Below are positions 45,600 to 56,927 of a DNA stretch of 64,000 nucleotides, piece after piece. Under the pieces are notes generated by a model. The model was given only the letters and a program-made list of their open reading frames with translations. It did no database searches and was not told the DNA's origin. Each line of letters starts with the position of its first letter. Position 1 is the stretch's first letter. The position numbers were made by a program, and so were the translations under genes. This stretch comes from Piper betle (Eukaryota > Streptophyta > Magnoliopsida > Piperales > Piperaceae), in assembly GCA_033002965.1 (NCBI GenBank), contig JAURVB010013328.1:1-64000 (forward strand), in the 5' to 3' direction.

Positions 45600-46150
45600 G
45601 TAATGCATCGACATTGTTTTGGAGTAGTGATAGCCGCCCCATGAAAAGGCTACGGCCGGGGTGAGTGAGGCACAGCGATTCCTCCATTGCACTGGAGTGC
45701 AGTGATAGCCTCCCCATAAAAAGGCTACGGCCGGGGTGTGCAAGGCACTGGCACTGGAGTGCAGTGATAGCCGCCCCATAAAAAGGCTACGGCCGGGGTG
45801 TGTGAGGCACTGGCACTAGAGTTGGCAGTGAGAGCTTCCCCACAAACGGGGCATAGCAATCACCTGAGTGCAGTGATAGCCTCCCCATAAAAAGGCTACG
45901 GCCGGGGTGTGCAAGGCACTGGCACTGGAGTGCAGTGATAGCCTCCCCATAAAAAGGCTACGGCCGGGGTGTGCGAGGCACTGGCACTAAAATTGGTAGT
46001 GAGAGCTTCCCCACAAACGGGGCGCAGCAATCACCTGAGTGCAGTGATAGCTACCCCACAAAAAGGCTACGGCCGGGGTGTGTGAGGCACTGGCACTGGA
46101 GACGGTAGTGGTAGCCTCCCCACAAAAGGGCTACGGCCGGGGTGTGCGGA
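45600..46150 (+). repeat. A-type minisatellite in the A2 5' LTR
   Basis: Sense orientation, about nine units of the two kinds seen at 28565-29325. Most of this array is missing from the A2 3' LTR, where the sequence passes from the position equivalent to 45095 directly to about 46030. Confidence 0.8.
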
Positions 46151-46541
46151 TCACAGCGGATACCTCCTCCGCATTGTTTTGGAGTACAGCGGAATCGCTC
46201 CACCGCATATTAAAATAAACTTAAGGAAATAGTGGAATGTACTTGTTTTGTTTTATCTATTATACTACTTAGTGTTGTAATCACTAACGCGGAATTGCCT
46301 CCGCAGGTGTGCAGATACGAGATTAGGTGATTGACAACCAGAGCATGGAGCAAAATAAATATGAGGACTCCTTTTTTTATTTATTTGAGAAATAAGTGTG
46401 GCTACTGGGAAACGGTCCAAGACTGTGGGATCTTTATATATGTTTTTGTTTATAAAAATGTTAGACATATTTGCTTAAATTTTGAGTAACACCTTGCCAG
46501 CTAGGCCCACAATGTTGTGAAAAATGGCGGGTCGTTACAGG

Positions 46542-46554
46542 TGGTATCAGAGCC
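46542..46554 (+). promoter_or_regulatory. Primer-binding site of A2
   Basis: TGGTATCAGAGCC, two bases after the LTR end, complementary to initiator tRNA-Met. The 170-base leader before gag contains an A-rich run at 46682. Confidence 0.85.
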
Positions 46555-46722
46555 TGGTTTCCCAAAAGCTCACATCTTATGACTCAAGTACCTTGTTGAA
46601 GAGTCCAATATTTATCTTTCTCCAATAGGGTATGTCATTAGGGAATTAGTGGACCTCACTAACAAACCTAAGTAATCATTGGAAAAAAAAATTTTTTGAT
46701 ACCATAACGGAATAAATTTTAG

Positions 46723-47499
46723 ATGGCAGGCACCCGAAGGAAGTCGAGCCAAGCTGCGCAGTCGGACACAAACGTGGAGAGTGTGTTAGGCCAAATTTTG
46801 ACGGCCATACAGGGACTAGCGCAGGCTTCAGATAATACCAAGTTCTGTGGTTCAGAACATGGTGCAGAGGTTACCGGGATTGGTAACAGGGAATGGAGCT
46901 CCAAATTCGGCTGCGGGTCCTAGTAACGTCCCAAATGGGGATCAGGGGAGCGCCCAAGAGCGGGTAGGAATAGCTGACCCGGGCGAGCGAGGAGAACTTC
47001 CAAACCCGGTGCCACCGGTAGTCCGACAAGTGGTACTGCCAGATGGGGATGACAGTGATCGATACACTGTAGAGAAATTCCGGAAGAACGGAGCTGAGGT
47101 ATTCATTGGAGGGACTGATCCAATGAAGGCGGAGAGCTGGTTGGACATTACTGAGAAAGCATTTAGAGCTCTCTCTGTGCCTCATCGCCATCAAGTGAGG
47201 TTGGCGACATGCATGCTTCAGGAGGAAGCATCCTATTGGTGGAAGTCCATGGAGAAGACTGCGTTCCATCAACGGGAGATTTCGTCCATTCCTTGGGCGG
47301 AATTTGTAACAGCTTTCAATGGACAATATTTTCCTGAGTCTGTTGTCCAGAAGAAAGCACTGGAATTTGCCACTCTAACTCAGAAGGATGATTCAGTCCG
47401 AGAGTATGCAAAAAATTTCTTGCAATTGGAGAGATTTGCATCTGGGAGGGCCAGAGCAGACAAATTTTTCTGGGGGTTAAAGCCAGAATTGGGGAGTAG
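46723..47499 (+). pseudogene. gag: Gag, first part (A2)
   Basis: Starts MAGTRRKSSQAAQ. After about 40 codons an extra base near 46845 shifts the frame, and the rest is read from about 46850. The gag core is then clear: YTVEKFRKNGAEVFIGGTD, AESWLDITEKAF, LATCMLQEEASYWW, FVTAFNGQYFPESV, VREYAKNFLQLERF, ADKFFWGLKPEL. It forms the particle and binds RNA in live elements. The frame is cut at 47500 by an LTR. Against the F2 copy, about 24 bases around that site are missing. Confidence 0.9.
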
Positions 47500-47884
47500 T
47501 GTAACGACCCGCCATTTTTCACGATATTGTGGGCCTAACTGGCTAGTTGTTACTCAAAAGTAAGTAATTATGTCAAACATTTTTTATAAATAATAACATA
47601 CATAAACATCCCACAGTCTTGGACCGTTTCCCAGCAGCCACACTTATTTCTCAATTTAAAAGAAAAGGAGTCCTCATATTTATTTTGCTCCATACTCTGG
47701 ATGTCAATCACCTAATCTCGTATCTGCACACCTGCGGAGGCAATTCCGCATTAGTGATTACAACACTAAGTAGTATAATAGATAAAACAAAACAAGTACA
47801 TTCCACTATTTCCTTATGTTTATTTTAATATGCGGTGGAGCGATTCCGCTATACTCCAAAACAATGCGGAGGAGGTGTCCGCTG

Positions 47885-48480
47885 TGATCCGCACACCCCG
47901 GCCGTAGCCTTTTTATGGGGAGGCTACCACTACCGTCTCCAGTGCCAGTGCCTCGCACACCCCGGCCGTAGCCTTTTTGTGGGGTAGCTATCACTGCACT
48001 CGGGTGATTGCTATGCCCCGTTTGTGGGGAAGCTCTCACTACCAATTCTAGTGCCAGTGCCTCGCACACCCCGGCCGTAGCCTTTTTATGGGGAGGCTAT
48101 CACTGCACTCCAGTGCCAATGCCTTGCACACTCCGGCCGTAGCCTTTTTGTGGAGCGGCTATCACTGCACTCAGGTGATCGCTATGCCCCGTTTGTGGGG
48201 AAGCTCTCACTGCCAACTCTAGTGCCAGTGCCTCACACACCCCGGCCGTAGCCTTTTTATGGGGCGGCTATCACTGCACTCAGTGCCAGTGCCTCACACA
48301 CCCCGGCCGTAGCCTTTTTATGGGGCGGCTATCACTGCACTCTAGTGCCAGTGCCTCACACACCCCGGCCGTAGCCTTTTTATGGGGCGGCAATCACTGC
48401 ACTCTAGTGCGATGGAGGAATCGCTGTGCCTCACTCACCCCGGCCGAAGCCTTTTTATGGGGCGGCTATCACTACTCCAA
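47885..48480 (-). repeat. A-type minisatellite in the chimeric LTR
   Basis: About ten ~60-bp units, very close in order and sequence to 42870-43400, with one unit more. Shared unit order suggests the two LTRs come from closely related parents. Confidence 0.8.
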
Positions 48481-48684
48481 AACAATATCGATGCATTACA
48501 TGATTCACACACATAACACGACCCAGTGTCGGACTGAGTCAATTCATTAACCCCGGTTGCACTTCGTGCATGGTGGTCGAATCTGGGCTCAGGCCGACCT
48601 AGGCTACCAACAAGGAAAATACGATGTTCTACCTATTATACGTACCTGATTTGTGATTACGTCTGACTGTGATCCGTGAACCCT

Positions 48685-48990
48685 AATACAGTAATGGGGA
48701 GGTCGCCTGGGACGTAGATGAGGGATGAAATACTCACACAGTAGTGGGGAGGTCGCTTGGGACGGAGATGAGGGATGAAATACTCCCTCCTCCTGCATAT
48801 ATATACACTTCAACCATTCCCTCCATTAAATTCTCATACCCCATCATCCATTGGTATTTCCTAGGTTCAATGACCCCTTCATTAAATTCTCACACCCCAT
48901 CATCCATTGGTATTTCCTAGGTTCAACGACCCCTTCATTAAATTCTCACACCCCATCATCTATTGGTATTTCCTAGGTTCAACGACCCCT
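48685..48990 (-). repeat. D2 promoter segment within the chimeric LTR
   Basis: Reverse complement of D2 3614-3840: three ~57-bp 'aattctcacaccccatcatc' units, a TATA run (48795-48808) and two copies of the following 'gggaggtcgc.tgggacg.agatgagggatgaaatact' block. The right junction falls in CCCCTTCT, a word shared by both LTR families. Confidence 0.75.
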
Positions 48991-49247
48991 TCTCCTTTTA
49001 TAAAGAATAAATGACGGCTAGGGTTTGTGGAAGCACCCTTTCATCATAATTCCTTTAACCGGGTAATTGGGTAATTAACACGGTTCACTTAACCTTTTCA
49101 CTCAACCTCTTAAATGGTATGGTTCACTTAATTAATGTGTTCGACTCGACTGATTCAACTAGAATCGTCCGATTAGAAATTACTTTTCAATTTAACTGGG
49201 TAATTCATACTTAACCAGCTAATGAATTTTTTTCCGGGTCTTTACAG

Positions 49248-50264
49248 AAAAGCACTATAACCGAAGTGATTGAGGCAGCCACTACTCATGAGTTGGTGTA
49301 CGACTATGTCCGTGCACAGAAACAGGGGAAGGCTACTATGCAACATAAGAATGCCAATCAGGGTAGTAGCAAAAACAGGTCTGCAGAACACCAGCAGCAG
49401 AACTATCAACGGAATGTCGATGGGAACCGCAAAAGGAAGTTTCAGGAGATTCCGTATCGACTATGTAAAAATTGCAACAAGATGCATTCAGGGCCATGCA
49501 GGGAGCCTCGTCGGTGCTATAACTGCGGAAGGACGGGACACCTGCAAAACGAGTGTCGTCAGCCCCTGAAGCAACAACAAGAGCAACTAGAAAAGGAGAA
49601 GACACCAGCTCCTAATCGCTACCCAGCACCTGCAAAACCAGCGGACAAGGGGAAGGCAAAACTTTTTGCAGTCGAAATCGAGGACGCTGAGAACGAGGAC
49701 CACACAGTTAGAGGTAAAATTCTGATTCAAAGTGTTAGTGTGGATGTTTTATTTGACTCGGGGTGTACCCATTCGTTCCTATCATCCCGATTAGTTAAGA
49801 GTTTAGGACTCCAAACGTCTACATTACCTAAGACTTATAGGGTCACTACCGCAACGGGAGAAGGGGAGGTCACGACGTTAGGAGTGACTAACCTATCCTT
49901 GGATATACAAGGGAAACCCTATGTATGGAATTTCATTGTCTATGGGATAATAGGCTTTGATGTACTGTTGGGAATGGACTGGTTGTCTGCACACCAGGCT
50001 TTTCTCGACTGTAAAGGGAGGAGAGTGTTGACTAAACCTTGTAATTGTGAGATGGGGGTCATTTTCCAAGGGTCATGGAATGATCCATCCTCTTGTATTG
50101 TGTCGGTTAGTGAGGCAACTGAGTGGTTTGGTGAGGGTTGTAAAGCTTTTTCGGCAACTCTAGAGGAGTCTGAGTCCAAACCCAAAGAGTTGTCCATGAT
50201 TCCGGTGGTAGCAGAATTTCCGGACGTATTTCCAGGTGAACTACCAGGGTTACCTCCTAAGTAG
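49248..50264 (+). pseudogene. Gag zinc knuckle and aspartic protease (A2)
   Basis: Open frame after the chimeric LTR. It starts in the end of gag (STITEVIEAATTHELVYDYV), then a basic region, CKNCNKMHSGPC and the knuckle CYNCGRTGHLQNEC (residues 84-97 counted from 49266). The retroelement aspartic protease follows: active site LFDSGCTHSF (DSG at 164-166) and GFDVLLGMDWL. Protease cuts the polyprotein. The frame stops at 50262 (PGLPPK-stop) because of a small deletion just before the RT. Confidence 0.9.
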
Positions 50265-51587
50265 GGCAGTGGAGTTTGTCATTGACCTAGCACCTGGAGT
50301 ATCACCAATTTCTAAAGCACCATACCGCATGGCTCCAGTGGAACTTAAGGAGTTAAAGAGTCAATTAGAAGAGCTATTGCGGGCAGGCTTCATCCGACCA
50401 AGTACTTCACCCTGGGAGCCCCTGTTCTTTTCGTAAAGAAGAAGGATGGCTCACTTCGATTGTGTATTGACTATCGCCAGCTAAATCAAGTGACAGTCAA
50501 GAATCGGTACCCCTTACCGAGGATTGATGATTTATTTGATCAGTTGAAAACAGCCGGAATATTTTCAAAAATAGACTTGCGGTCCGGATATCATCAACTG
50601 CTGGTGAAGGAATCTGACATACAGAAAACGGCTTTCCGAACTCGATATGGACATTATGAGTTTCTGGTTATGCCTTTTGGTCTGACAAATGCACCAGCGG
50701 CCTTTATGTCACTTATGAACACGGTGTTCCACGAATACTTGGATAAGTTTATTATTGTGTTTGTGGATGACATTCTGGTCTATTCAAATAATGAGGAGGA
50801 CCATGGGAAACACTTGTCCATTGCTCTTCAAGTTTTGAGGGAGAATCAATTGTTCGCCAAGTTATCAAAGTGTGACTTCTGGTTGGAGGAGGTGAAATTC
50901 CTAGGACATGTTGTCTCAAAGGCGGGAGTCGCAGTGGATCCATCAAAAGTGAGAGCAGTTACTGATTGGCCACAACCCAAGTCAGTCACAGATATCCGAA
51001 GTTTCCTTGGACTAGCAGGTTACTATCGGAAGTTCATTAAAGATTTCTCCTTGGTGGCATCACCAATGACTAAGCTTACACGCAAGGGAGTCAAGTTCGA
51101 ATGGAGTAACAAGTGTGAGGAGAGTTTCCAATCTTTGAAGAAGAGTTTAACTACTGCACCAGTTTTGACTATACCGAATGGCAATGAAGGATTCGTGGTC
51201 TTCAGTGATGCATCTCTAGTGGGGTTAGGATGTGTCCTTATGCAAGATGGTAAGGTGGTGGCTTACGCCTCTCACCAATTGAAAATTCACGAGCAAAATT
51301 ATGCAACCCATGACTTGGAACTGGCAGCAGTTGTGTTTGCTCTAAAAATTTGGAGACATTATTTGTACAGAGCTCAGTTCGAGGTTTTCACCGACCACCA
51401 AAGTTTGAAGTATATCTTCACCCAGAATGACCTTAACCTTCGACAGAGGCGGTGGATAGAATACTTGAAGGACTATGATTTCCAAATTTTATACCATCCG
51501 GGAAAGGCGAACGTTGTAGCCGACGCGTTGAGTTGGAAGGGCAAGGTTGACAAGGGTCAACAGCTAGCTAGACTTTGGGCTATGTGA
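50265..51587 (+). pseudogene. Reverse transcriptase and RNase H (A2)
   Basis: RT start ([21 protein letters not shown]) lies in one frame to 50430. A single lost G near 50414 shifts it, and a 375-codon frame continues from 50460. RT motifs: [31 protein letters not shown], and the active site FVDDILVYS (residues 101-109). RNase [43 protein letters not shown]. Apart from the frameshift the catalytic residues are present. A TGA at 51585 ends it before integrase. Confidence 0.92.
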
Positions 51588-52077
51588 GCTGAGGTGGTAG
51601 CTATTAACCCGGTGGAACGAATGACAGGACTACTGGCGAACCTGGTTATCTCTAATGAGTTGGTGGACCGAGTTAAGCTAACACAAATGGAAGATGAGAA
51701 GCTGAGCTGAATGAAATGTTGGACAAAACTCCCAACATGGTAGTACATTCCAACAGTGTAATCAGATTTAGACGGAGGTTGTGTGTACCCAACAATGATG
51801 CATTAAAGTGAGATATCCTGGAGGAAGCTCATTGTTCAAGGTTCTCAATACACCCTGGTGTTACAAAGATGTACCAGGACTTAAAACCAACCTACTGGTG
51901 GAATGGGATGAAGAGGGATGTGGTGGATTTTGTTTCCAAGTGTCAGACATGCCAATTGATCAAAGCCCAACATCAACTACCCGGTGGATTATTACAACCT
52001 TTAGAGATACCTACCTGGAAATGGGTGCGTGTCACATGTGATTTTATTACTAAACTCCCAAGGACTTTGAAGAGACA
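51588..52077 (+). pseudogene. Integrase N-terminal part (A2)
   Basis: Zinc-binding domain EEAHCSRFSIHPGVTKMYQDLKPTYWW and CQTCQLIKAQHQLPGGLLQPLEIP, then WVRVTCDFITKLPRTLKR. This is broken by frameshifts near 51705-51810. The TRIM array at 52078 separates it from the first catalytic Asp. Target duplication AGACA at 52073-52077. Confidence 0.88.
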
Positions 52078-53489
52078 TGTAACGACCCAGCCCAAAGTGC
52101 AACGTAATGGGCTAAGTCATTTCTTTAAAATGGGTACCCCGGAAGTTAAAGATCTATAGTCCATTCCCACTTATAAACAGGATCTTCTCCCAGTAGGTAT
52201 TAGATGTGGGACTAAGTTGAGGGATCTCACAATCCACCCACCTTAGGGAATTTCGTCCCCGAAATGCCTATTCTTGGCCCGTTGCTAGCCCCAGCCCACG
52301 ACCTTTCTGGCCCGTGACCGGTAGCCTAGCCAACGTTTCTAATCCAGCCCACCATCTAACACGGAACCAGGTCGGCTCTGATACCATTTGTAACGACCCA
52401 GCCCAAAGTGCAACGTAATGGGCTAAGTCATTTCTTTAAAATGGGTACCCCGAAAGTTAAAGATCTATAGTCCATTCCCACTTATAAACAGGATCTTCTC
52501 CTAGTAGGTATTAGATGTGGGACTAAGTTGAGGGATCTCACAATCCACCCACCTTAGGAAATTTCGTCCCCGAAATGCCTATTCTTGGCCCGTTGCTAGC
52601 CCCAGCCCATCGTGACCGCCTATTTTTCTGGCCCGTGACCGGACGAGCCTAGCCAACGTCCCTAGTCCATCCCACCATCTAACACGGAACCAGGTCGGCT
52701 CTGATACCATTTGTAACGACCCAGCCCAAAGTGCAACGTAATGGGCTAAGTCATTTCTTTAAAATGGGTACCCCGGAAGTTAAAGATTTCTATAGTCCAT
52801 TCCCACTTATAAACAGGATCTTCTCCTAGTAGGTATTAGATGTGGGACTAAGTTGAGGGATCTCACAATCCACCCACCTTAGGGAATTTCGTCCCCGAAA
52901 TGCCTATTCTTGGCCCGTTGCTAGCCCCAGCCCACGACCTTTCTGGCCCGTGACCGGCAGCCTAGCCAACGTTTCTAATCCAGCCCACCATCTAACACGG
53001 AACCAGGTCCGCTCTGATACCATTTGTAACGACCCAGCCCATAGTGCAACGTAATGGGCTATGTCATTTCTTTAAAATGGGTACCCCGGAAGTTAAAGAT
53101 CTATAGTCCATTCCCACTTATAAACAGGATCTTCTCCCAGTAGGTATTAGATGTGGGACTAAGTTGAGGGATCTTACAATCCACCCACCTTAGGGAATTT
53201 CGTCCCCGAAATGCCTATTCTTGGCCCGTTGCTAGCCCCAGCCCACGACCTTTCTGGCCCGTGACCGGTAGCCTAGCCAACGTTTCTAATCCAACCCACC
53301 ATCTAACACGGAACCAGGTCGGCTCTGATACCATTTGTAACGACCCAGCCCAAAGTGCAACGTAATGGGCTAAGTCATTTCTTTAAAATGGGTACCCCGA
53401 AAGTTAAAGATCTATAGTCCATTCCCACTTATAAACATGATCTTCTCCTAGTAGGTATTAGATGTGGGACTAAGTTGAGGGATCTCACA
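52078..53489 (-). mobile_element. Tandem TRIM array: five LTRs, four interiors
   Basis: LTR copies start at 52078, 52389, 52712, 53025 and 53336, each about 154 bp, with interiors of 157-169 bp carrying an antisense primer site and polypurine tract. The whole 1412-bp array is flanked by a single AGACA duplication (52073-52077 and 53490-53494). It therefore either inserted as one unit or grew after one insertion. All copies read on the minus strand. No coding capacity. Confidence 0.93.
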
Positions 53490-54501
53490 AGACATGATTC
53501 TATATGGGTGGTTGTGGACTGTTTGACTAAGGCAGCTCACTTTATCCCCACAAAATCAACTAGGATAGCGGAATACTTAGTAGAACTGTACATAAATAAC
53601 ATTGTCAGGCTGCATGGAATTCCAAAGGAGATAGTCTCTGACAGAGATCCCCTATTCACGTCACATTTTTGGGAAGTTTTCCAAAAAGCTATGGGGACCC
53701 AAATCAAGTTAAGTACAGCATATCACCCCCAAACTGAAGGTTAGAGTGAGATGGACCAATCAAACCTTGGAGGATTTGTTGAGAGCTTGCATCCTCGACT
53801 GGGGAGGAGATGGGGAGAAACACTTAGACTTTGATGAATTCACTTATAATAACTCTTACCAAGCCAGTATAGGAATGACACCATTTGAAGCTTTATATGG
53901 TAGGCCTTGTCAATCTCCATCATGCTGGTTGGAGTCTACAGAGGTAGTTATGGTCGGGCCAGAGATGGTGAGAGAAGCAGCTGAAAAAGTGCAACCCATC
54001 CAGCAAAGGCTTAAGGCAGCTCAGGATCGGTAGAAAAGTTATGCTGACACTCGAAGGAAGGACTTAGAATTCCAAGTTGGGGAGTTCGTCTACCTTAAGA
54101 CCTCACCTAAGAAGGGAGTGATCAGATTTAGAACATCAGGGAAGTTGAAGCCAAGATTCATAGGACCATTTCCAATTCTGGATCGAATCGGAAGTTGTGC
54201 ATATAGATTAGCATTACCACCAAGCCTTGATGGTGTACACAATGTGTTTCATGTGTTAATGCTAAAGAAATATGTACGAGATGAGAATCACATTATCACC
54301 AATTTTGCAGATTTAGAGCTGCAATTGGATTTAACCTACGAGGAAAAACTGATTCGCATCTTGGCAAGGGAAACAAAGACACTCCGTAACAAGGAGATCC
54401 CTTTGGTAAAGGTATTATGGAGAAATCAGGGATCAGAAGAAGCTACATGGGAGACTGAACAGGAAATGGCCAGAAAATATCCTAGCCTGTTTGTAGCATA
54501 A
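53490..54501 (+). pseudogene. Integrase catalytic core and chromodomain (A2)
   Basis: Core: DSIWVVVDCLTKAAHFIP (first Asp), [22 protein letters not shown] (second Asp), then AYHPQTEG and a stop. A 1-base shift follows and the frame runs on through [36 protein letters not shown], an in-frame TAG at 54031, and the C-terminal domain KPRFIGPFPILDRIG. The end, VKVLWRNQGSEEATWE to SLFVA, is chromodomain-like. This C-terminal chromodomain puts the element in the chromoviruses, Tekay/Del being the likeliest clade. Confidence 0.92.
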
Positions 54502-54600
54502 GTCCGTGTAATTGTTGTAACATGAACTTATACCGGAGATGTACTTAGTCATGAACATCCTATTTGTGCTATGATATTTCGGGGACGAAATAATTCTAAA

Positions 54601-54610
54601 TTGGGGAGAT
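54601..54610 (+). promoter_or_regulatory. Polypurine tract of A2
   Basis: TTGGGGAGAT directly before the 3' LTR start (TGAAAAGACC, 54611). A conserved TTTCGGGGACGAAAT lies 30 bases upstream in A1, A2 and D. Confidence 0.8.
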
Positions 54611-56388
54611 TGAAAAGACCCGGATAAAAAATAATAAAAATAATAAAAATAAATATATATATAAATTATAATAATAATAACGTTCCACACGGGGAATCGA
54701 ACATAGGGAAAAATTTCGTTAGCAGGTTAGGTATGAATTACCCGGTTAATTGAGAAGTAATTTCTAACCGGACGATTCTACTTGAATTGGTCAAGTCGAC
54801 CACATTATTTATCCATTTAACCCTTTTAAACGAATCATACCAAGTACCCGTTTAAGAGGTTAAGTGAAATGGTTAAGTGAACCGTATTGATTACCCAATT
54901 ACCCGATTAAAGGAATTGCGGTGGAAGGGTGTTTCCACAAACCCTAGCCGTCATTTCATTCTTTGTAAAAGGAGAAGGGAGGGCGTCTTCTACATCTTTC
55001 TCCTCCTTGGACAGATGCTGGCTTTCCTCCTTCGCTCGGGTAATTCCTTTTCCTTTCTTTTCTTTTGTTGCATGCATACACATGTTGCATAAATCATAAA
55101 CATGTTAAACATAAGAATCAAATGAGAAATCAACAAGGGAAGAAGAAAACCAGGAGGACGTCCTGCTGTTTTAGCAGCAGCAACAACACCATCCTCCATC
55201 CTTGTGAGTAGGGTTGACGTGCTGGAAGTAGGGAGTGTTCCCAGCGGTGCTGCTGGCTGGACGGAGTCGCCTTGGGTGGCTGAGTCAGACCGGCGGGGAG
55301 AGATGTAAATCAGGAAGTGTAGGGAGACCAGGTTGGTGTTGATTGGGTGGTGTTGCTGGCCAGACGTGGATCCGCCATGGAAAGGGCAGACTGGTCGTCA
55401 CTTGGGGTGGTGCTGGTCGTCACCTTGATGGGGCAGGACATGGTCGCCATGGCTGCTGGTCGGCCACCATGAATGGTGAAATTAAGGTCCCCATGTAGGG
55501 TGTAGTCCGAGTTCCATGAGACAGCAGCGGATAAAGGTTGGATCTTTGGTGTTTTTCCAATCAGATTAGTGGGGTAGATAGAAGATGGGGTCTGAGATTG
55601 GGTGGAAGTAAAAGAAGACGGGCTGGTCGGGTGCTGTTTATGTGGCTGACTAGAATAGTCGCCATGGATCTGGTCGGGGTTGCTGTTTGGGTGGCCAAGA
55701 TGGGGTCACCAAGGACTAGTTTAGGGTTGCCATGTGGTGGCCTATTTGGAGACGCAAAAGCAGCAAATGGAGGCTGCCACATTACTGGTTGGTCGCCATG
55801 CATGGTGAAAACACCGGCTTTTGCTGGTTGATTACAATAAAGCTTGGAGTTTTGGGGTAGAACTTGGGGTGCAGTAATGACCTGAGTGCAGGGATAGCTA
55901 CCCCAAAAAAAGGCTATGGCCAGGGTGTGTGAGACACTGGCATTGGAGACAGTAGTGGTAGCCTCCCCACAAAAGGGCTACGGCCAAGGTGTGCGGATCA
56001 CAATGGATACCTCCTCCGCATTGTTTTGGAGTATAGCGGAATCGCTCCACTGCATATTAAAATAAACTTAAGGAAATAGTGGAATGTACACTTTTTGTTT
56101 TATCTATTATACTACTTCGTGTTGTAATCACTAACGCGGAATTGCCTCCGCATGTGTGCAGATACGAGATTAGGTGATTGACAACCAGAGCATGGAGCAA
56201 AATAAATATGAGGACTCCTTTTTTTCTTACTATTTGAGAAATAAGTGTGGCTACTTGGAAACGGTCCAAGACTGTGGGATCTTTATATATGTTTTTGTTT
56301 ACAAAAATGTTAGTCATATTTGCTTAAATTTTGAGTAACACCTTGCCAGCTAGGCCCACAATGTTGTGACAAATGGCGGGTCTTTACA
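54611..56388 (+). repeat. A2 3' LTR, internally deleted
   Basis: 1778 bp, TGAAAAGACC (TGTAAAGACC changed at the third base) to GGGTCTTTACA. It matches the 5' LTR but lacks about 0.93 kb, including nearly all of the minisatellite (junction near 55870). Its site near 55663 shows the sequence as it was before solo LTR-A entered the 5' LTR. Confidence 0.9.
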
Positions 56389-56888
56389 AAATATCCGGGT
56401 CCGTATAATCACTTGAATTGTTGTTCTTTCCCGTCTTGGCGGCCCTGGTCGGTCTGAGCCTAGATTCGACCACCATGCACGGGAATGCAATCGGCGTAAA
56501 GGAATTGACTCAGTCTGTCATGGGGCCGTACCTTTAAAATTACTATGTGTGTCCATATAATTATTTGAAATGTTGTATTTTCCTAAATAGGTATAATTAT
56601 TTGAAATGTTGTATTTTCCCAAACTAGAATAATTATTTAAAATGTTGTTTTTCTCAAACTAGTAGCCTTTGTAAGCACTAATCTCAGATTGAGCCGGGAG
56701 ATGATTTTAATCTCAAAATGAGCTGGGAGACAATTCCTAATATCAGAATGAACTGGGAGAGAATGACTAATCTCATAATGACCTGGGAGACCACCTAATC
56801 TCACAATGAGCTGGGAGACAATTTCTAATCTTAGAATGAACTGTGAGACAATGACTACTCTCAGAATGACAAGGGAGACCACCTAATT
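56389..56888 (+). repeat. F2 5' LTR, segment 3, with hairpin repeats
   Basis: Resumes F2 after A2. Bases 56680-56888 are 28-33-bp repeats (TCTCAGAATGACCTGGGAGA type) that continue at 61399 after solo LTR-G. Bases 56540-56650 hold three copies of 'taattatttgaaatgttgtattttcc'. Confidence 0.8.
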
Positions 56889-56927
56889 TGTAATGACTCG
56901 CCATTTATCATGATATTGTGGGCCTTG

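Larger units (their letters stand above)
41417..46539 (+). repeat. A2 5' LTR, interrupted
   Basis: TGTGAAGACCCGG to GGGTCGTTACA. It is about 2.7 kb once the solo LTR at 42480-44894 and one CCATG are removed. It includes a weak TATA (TTTGTAAAAGG, 41773), a conserved AATAAAG (near 45068) and the A-type minisatellite. Confidence 0.88.
47500..49246 (-). mobile_element. Chimeric LTR-A/D2 inside A2 gag
   Basis: TGTAACGACCCGCC to GGGTCTTTACA, the LTR-A termini, but only 1747 bp. The segment 48685-48990 is D2 sequence in place of the LTR-A middle. No target duplication is visible (AGTAG before, GAAAA after), and about 24 bases of gag are lost. It may have arrived by recombination or been followed by a deletion. 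Confidence 0.85.
41417..56388 (+). mobile_element. Element A2: near-complete Tekay-type chromovirus with nested insertions
   Basis: Flanked by perfect AAATA duplications (41412-41416 and 56389-56393). Order: 5' LTR (41417-46539), primer site, gag, zinc knuckle, protease, RT, RNase H, integrase with chromodomain, polypurine tract (54601-54610) and 3' LTR (54611-56388). Four later insertions lie inside: a solo LTR-A in the 5' LTR, a chimeric LTR in gag, and a TRIM array in integrase; the fourth change is a ~0.93-kb deletion in the 3' LTR. Frameshifts in gag, RT and integrase make it inactive. The repaired order of domains fits one gag-pol polyprotein. Confidence 0.93.

Noticed and set aside
46542..46554. 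tRNA-like sequence
   Set aside because: Only the 13-base primer complement is present; there is no cloverleaf. No tRNA gene was found in the window.
42870..48480. Regularly spaced ~60-bp repeats that might look like a CRISPR array
   Set aside because: Plant nuclear LTR context, no unique spacers, no cas genes. Units are contiguous minisatellite monomers within LTRs flanked by target duplications.
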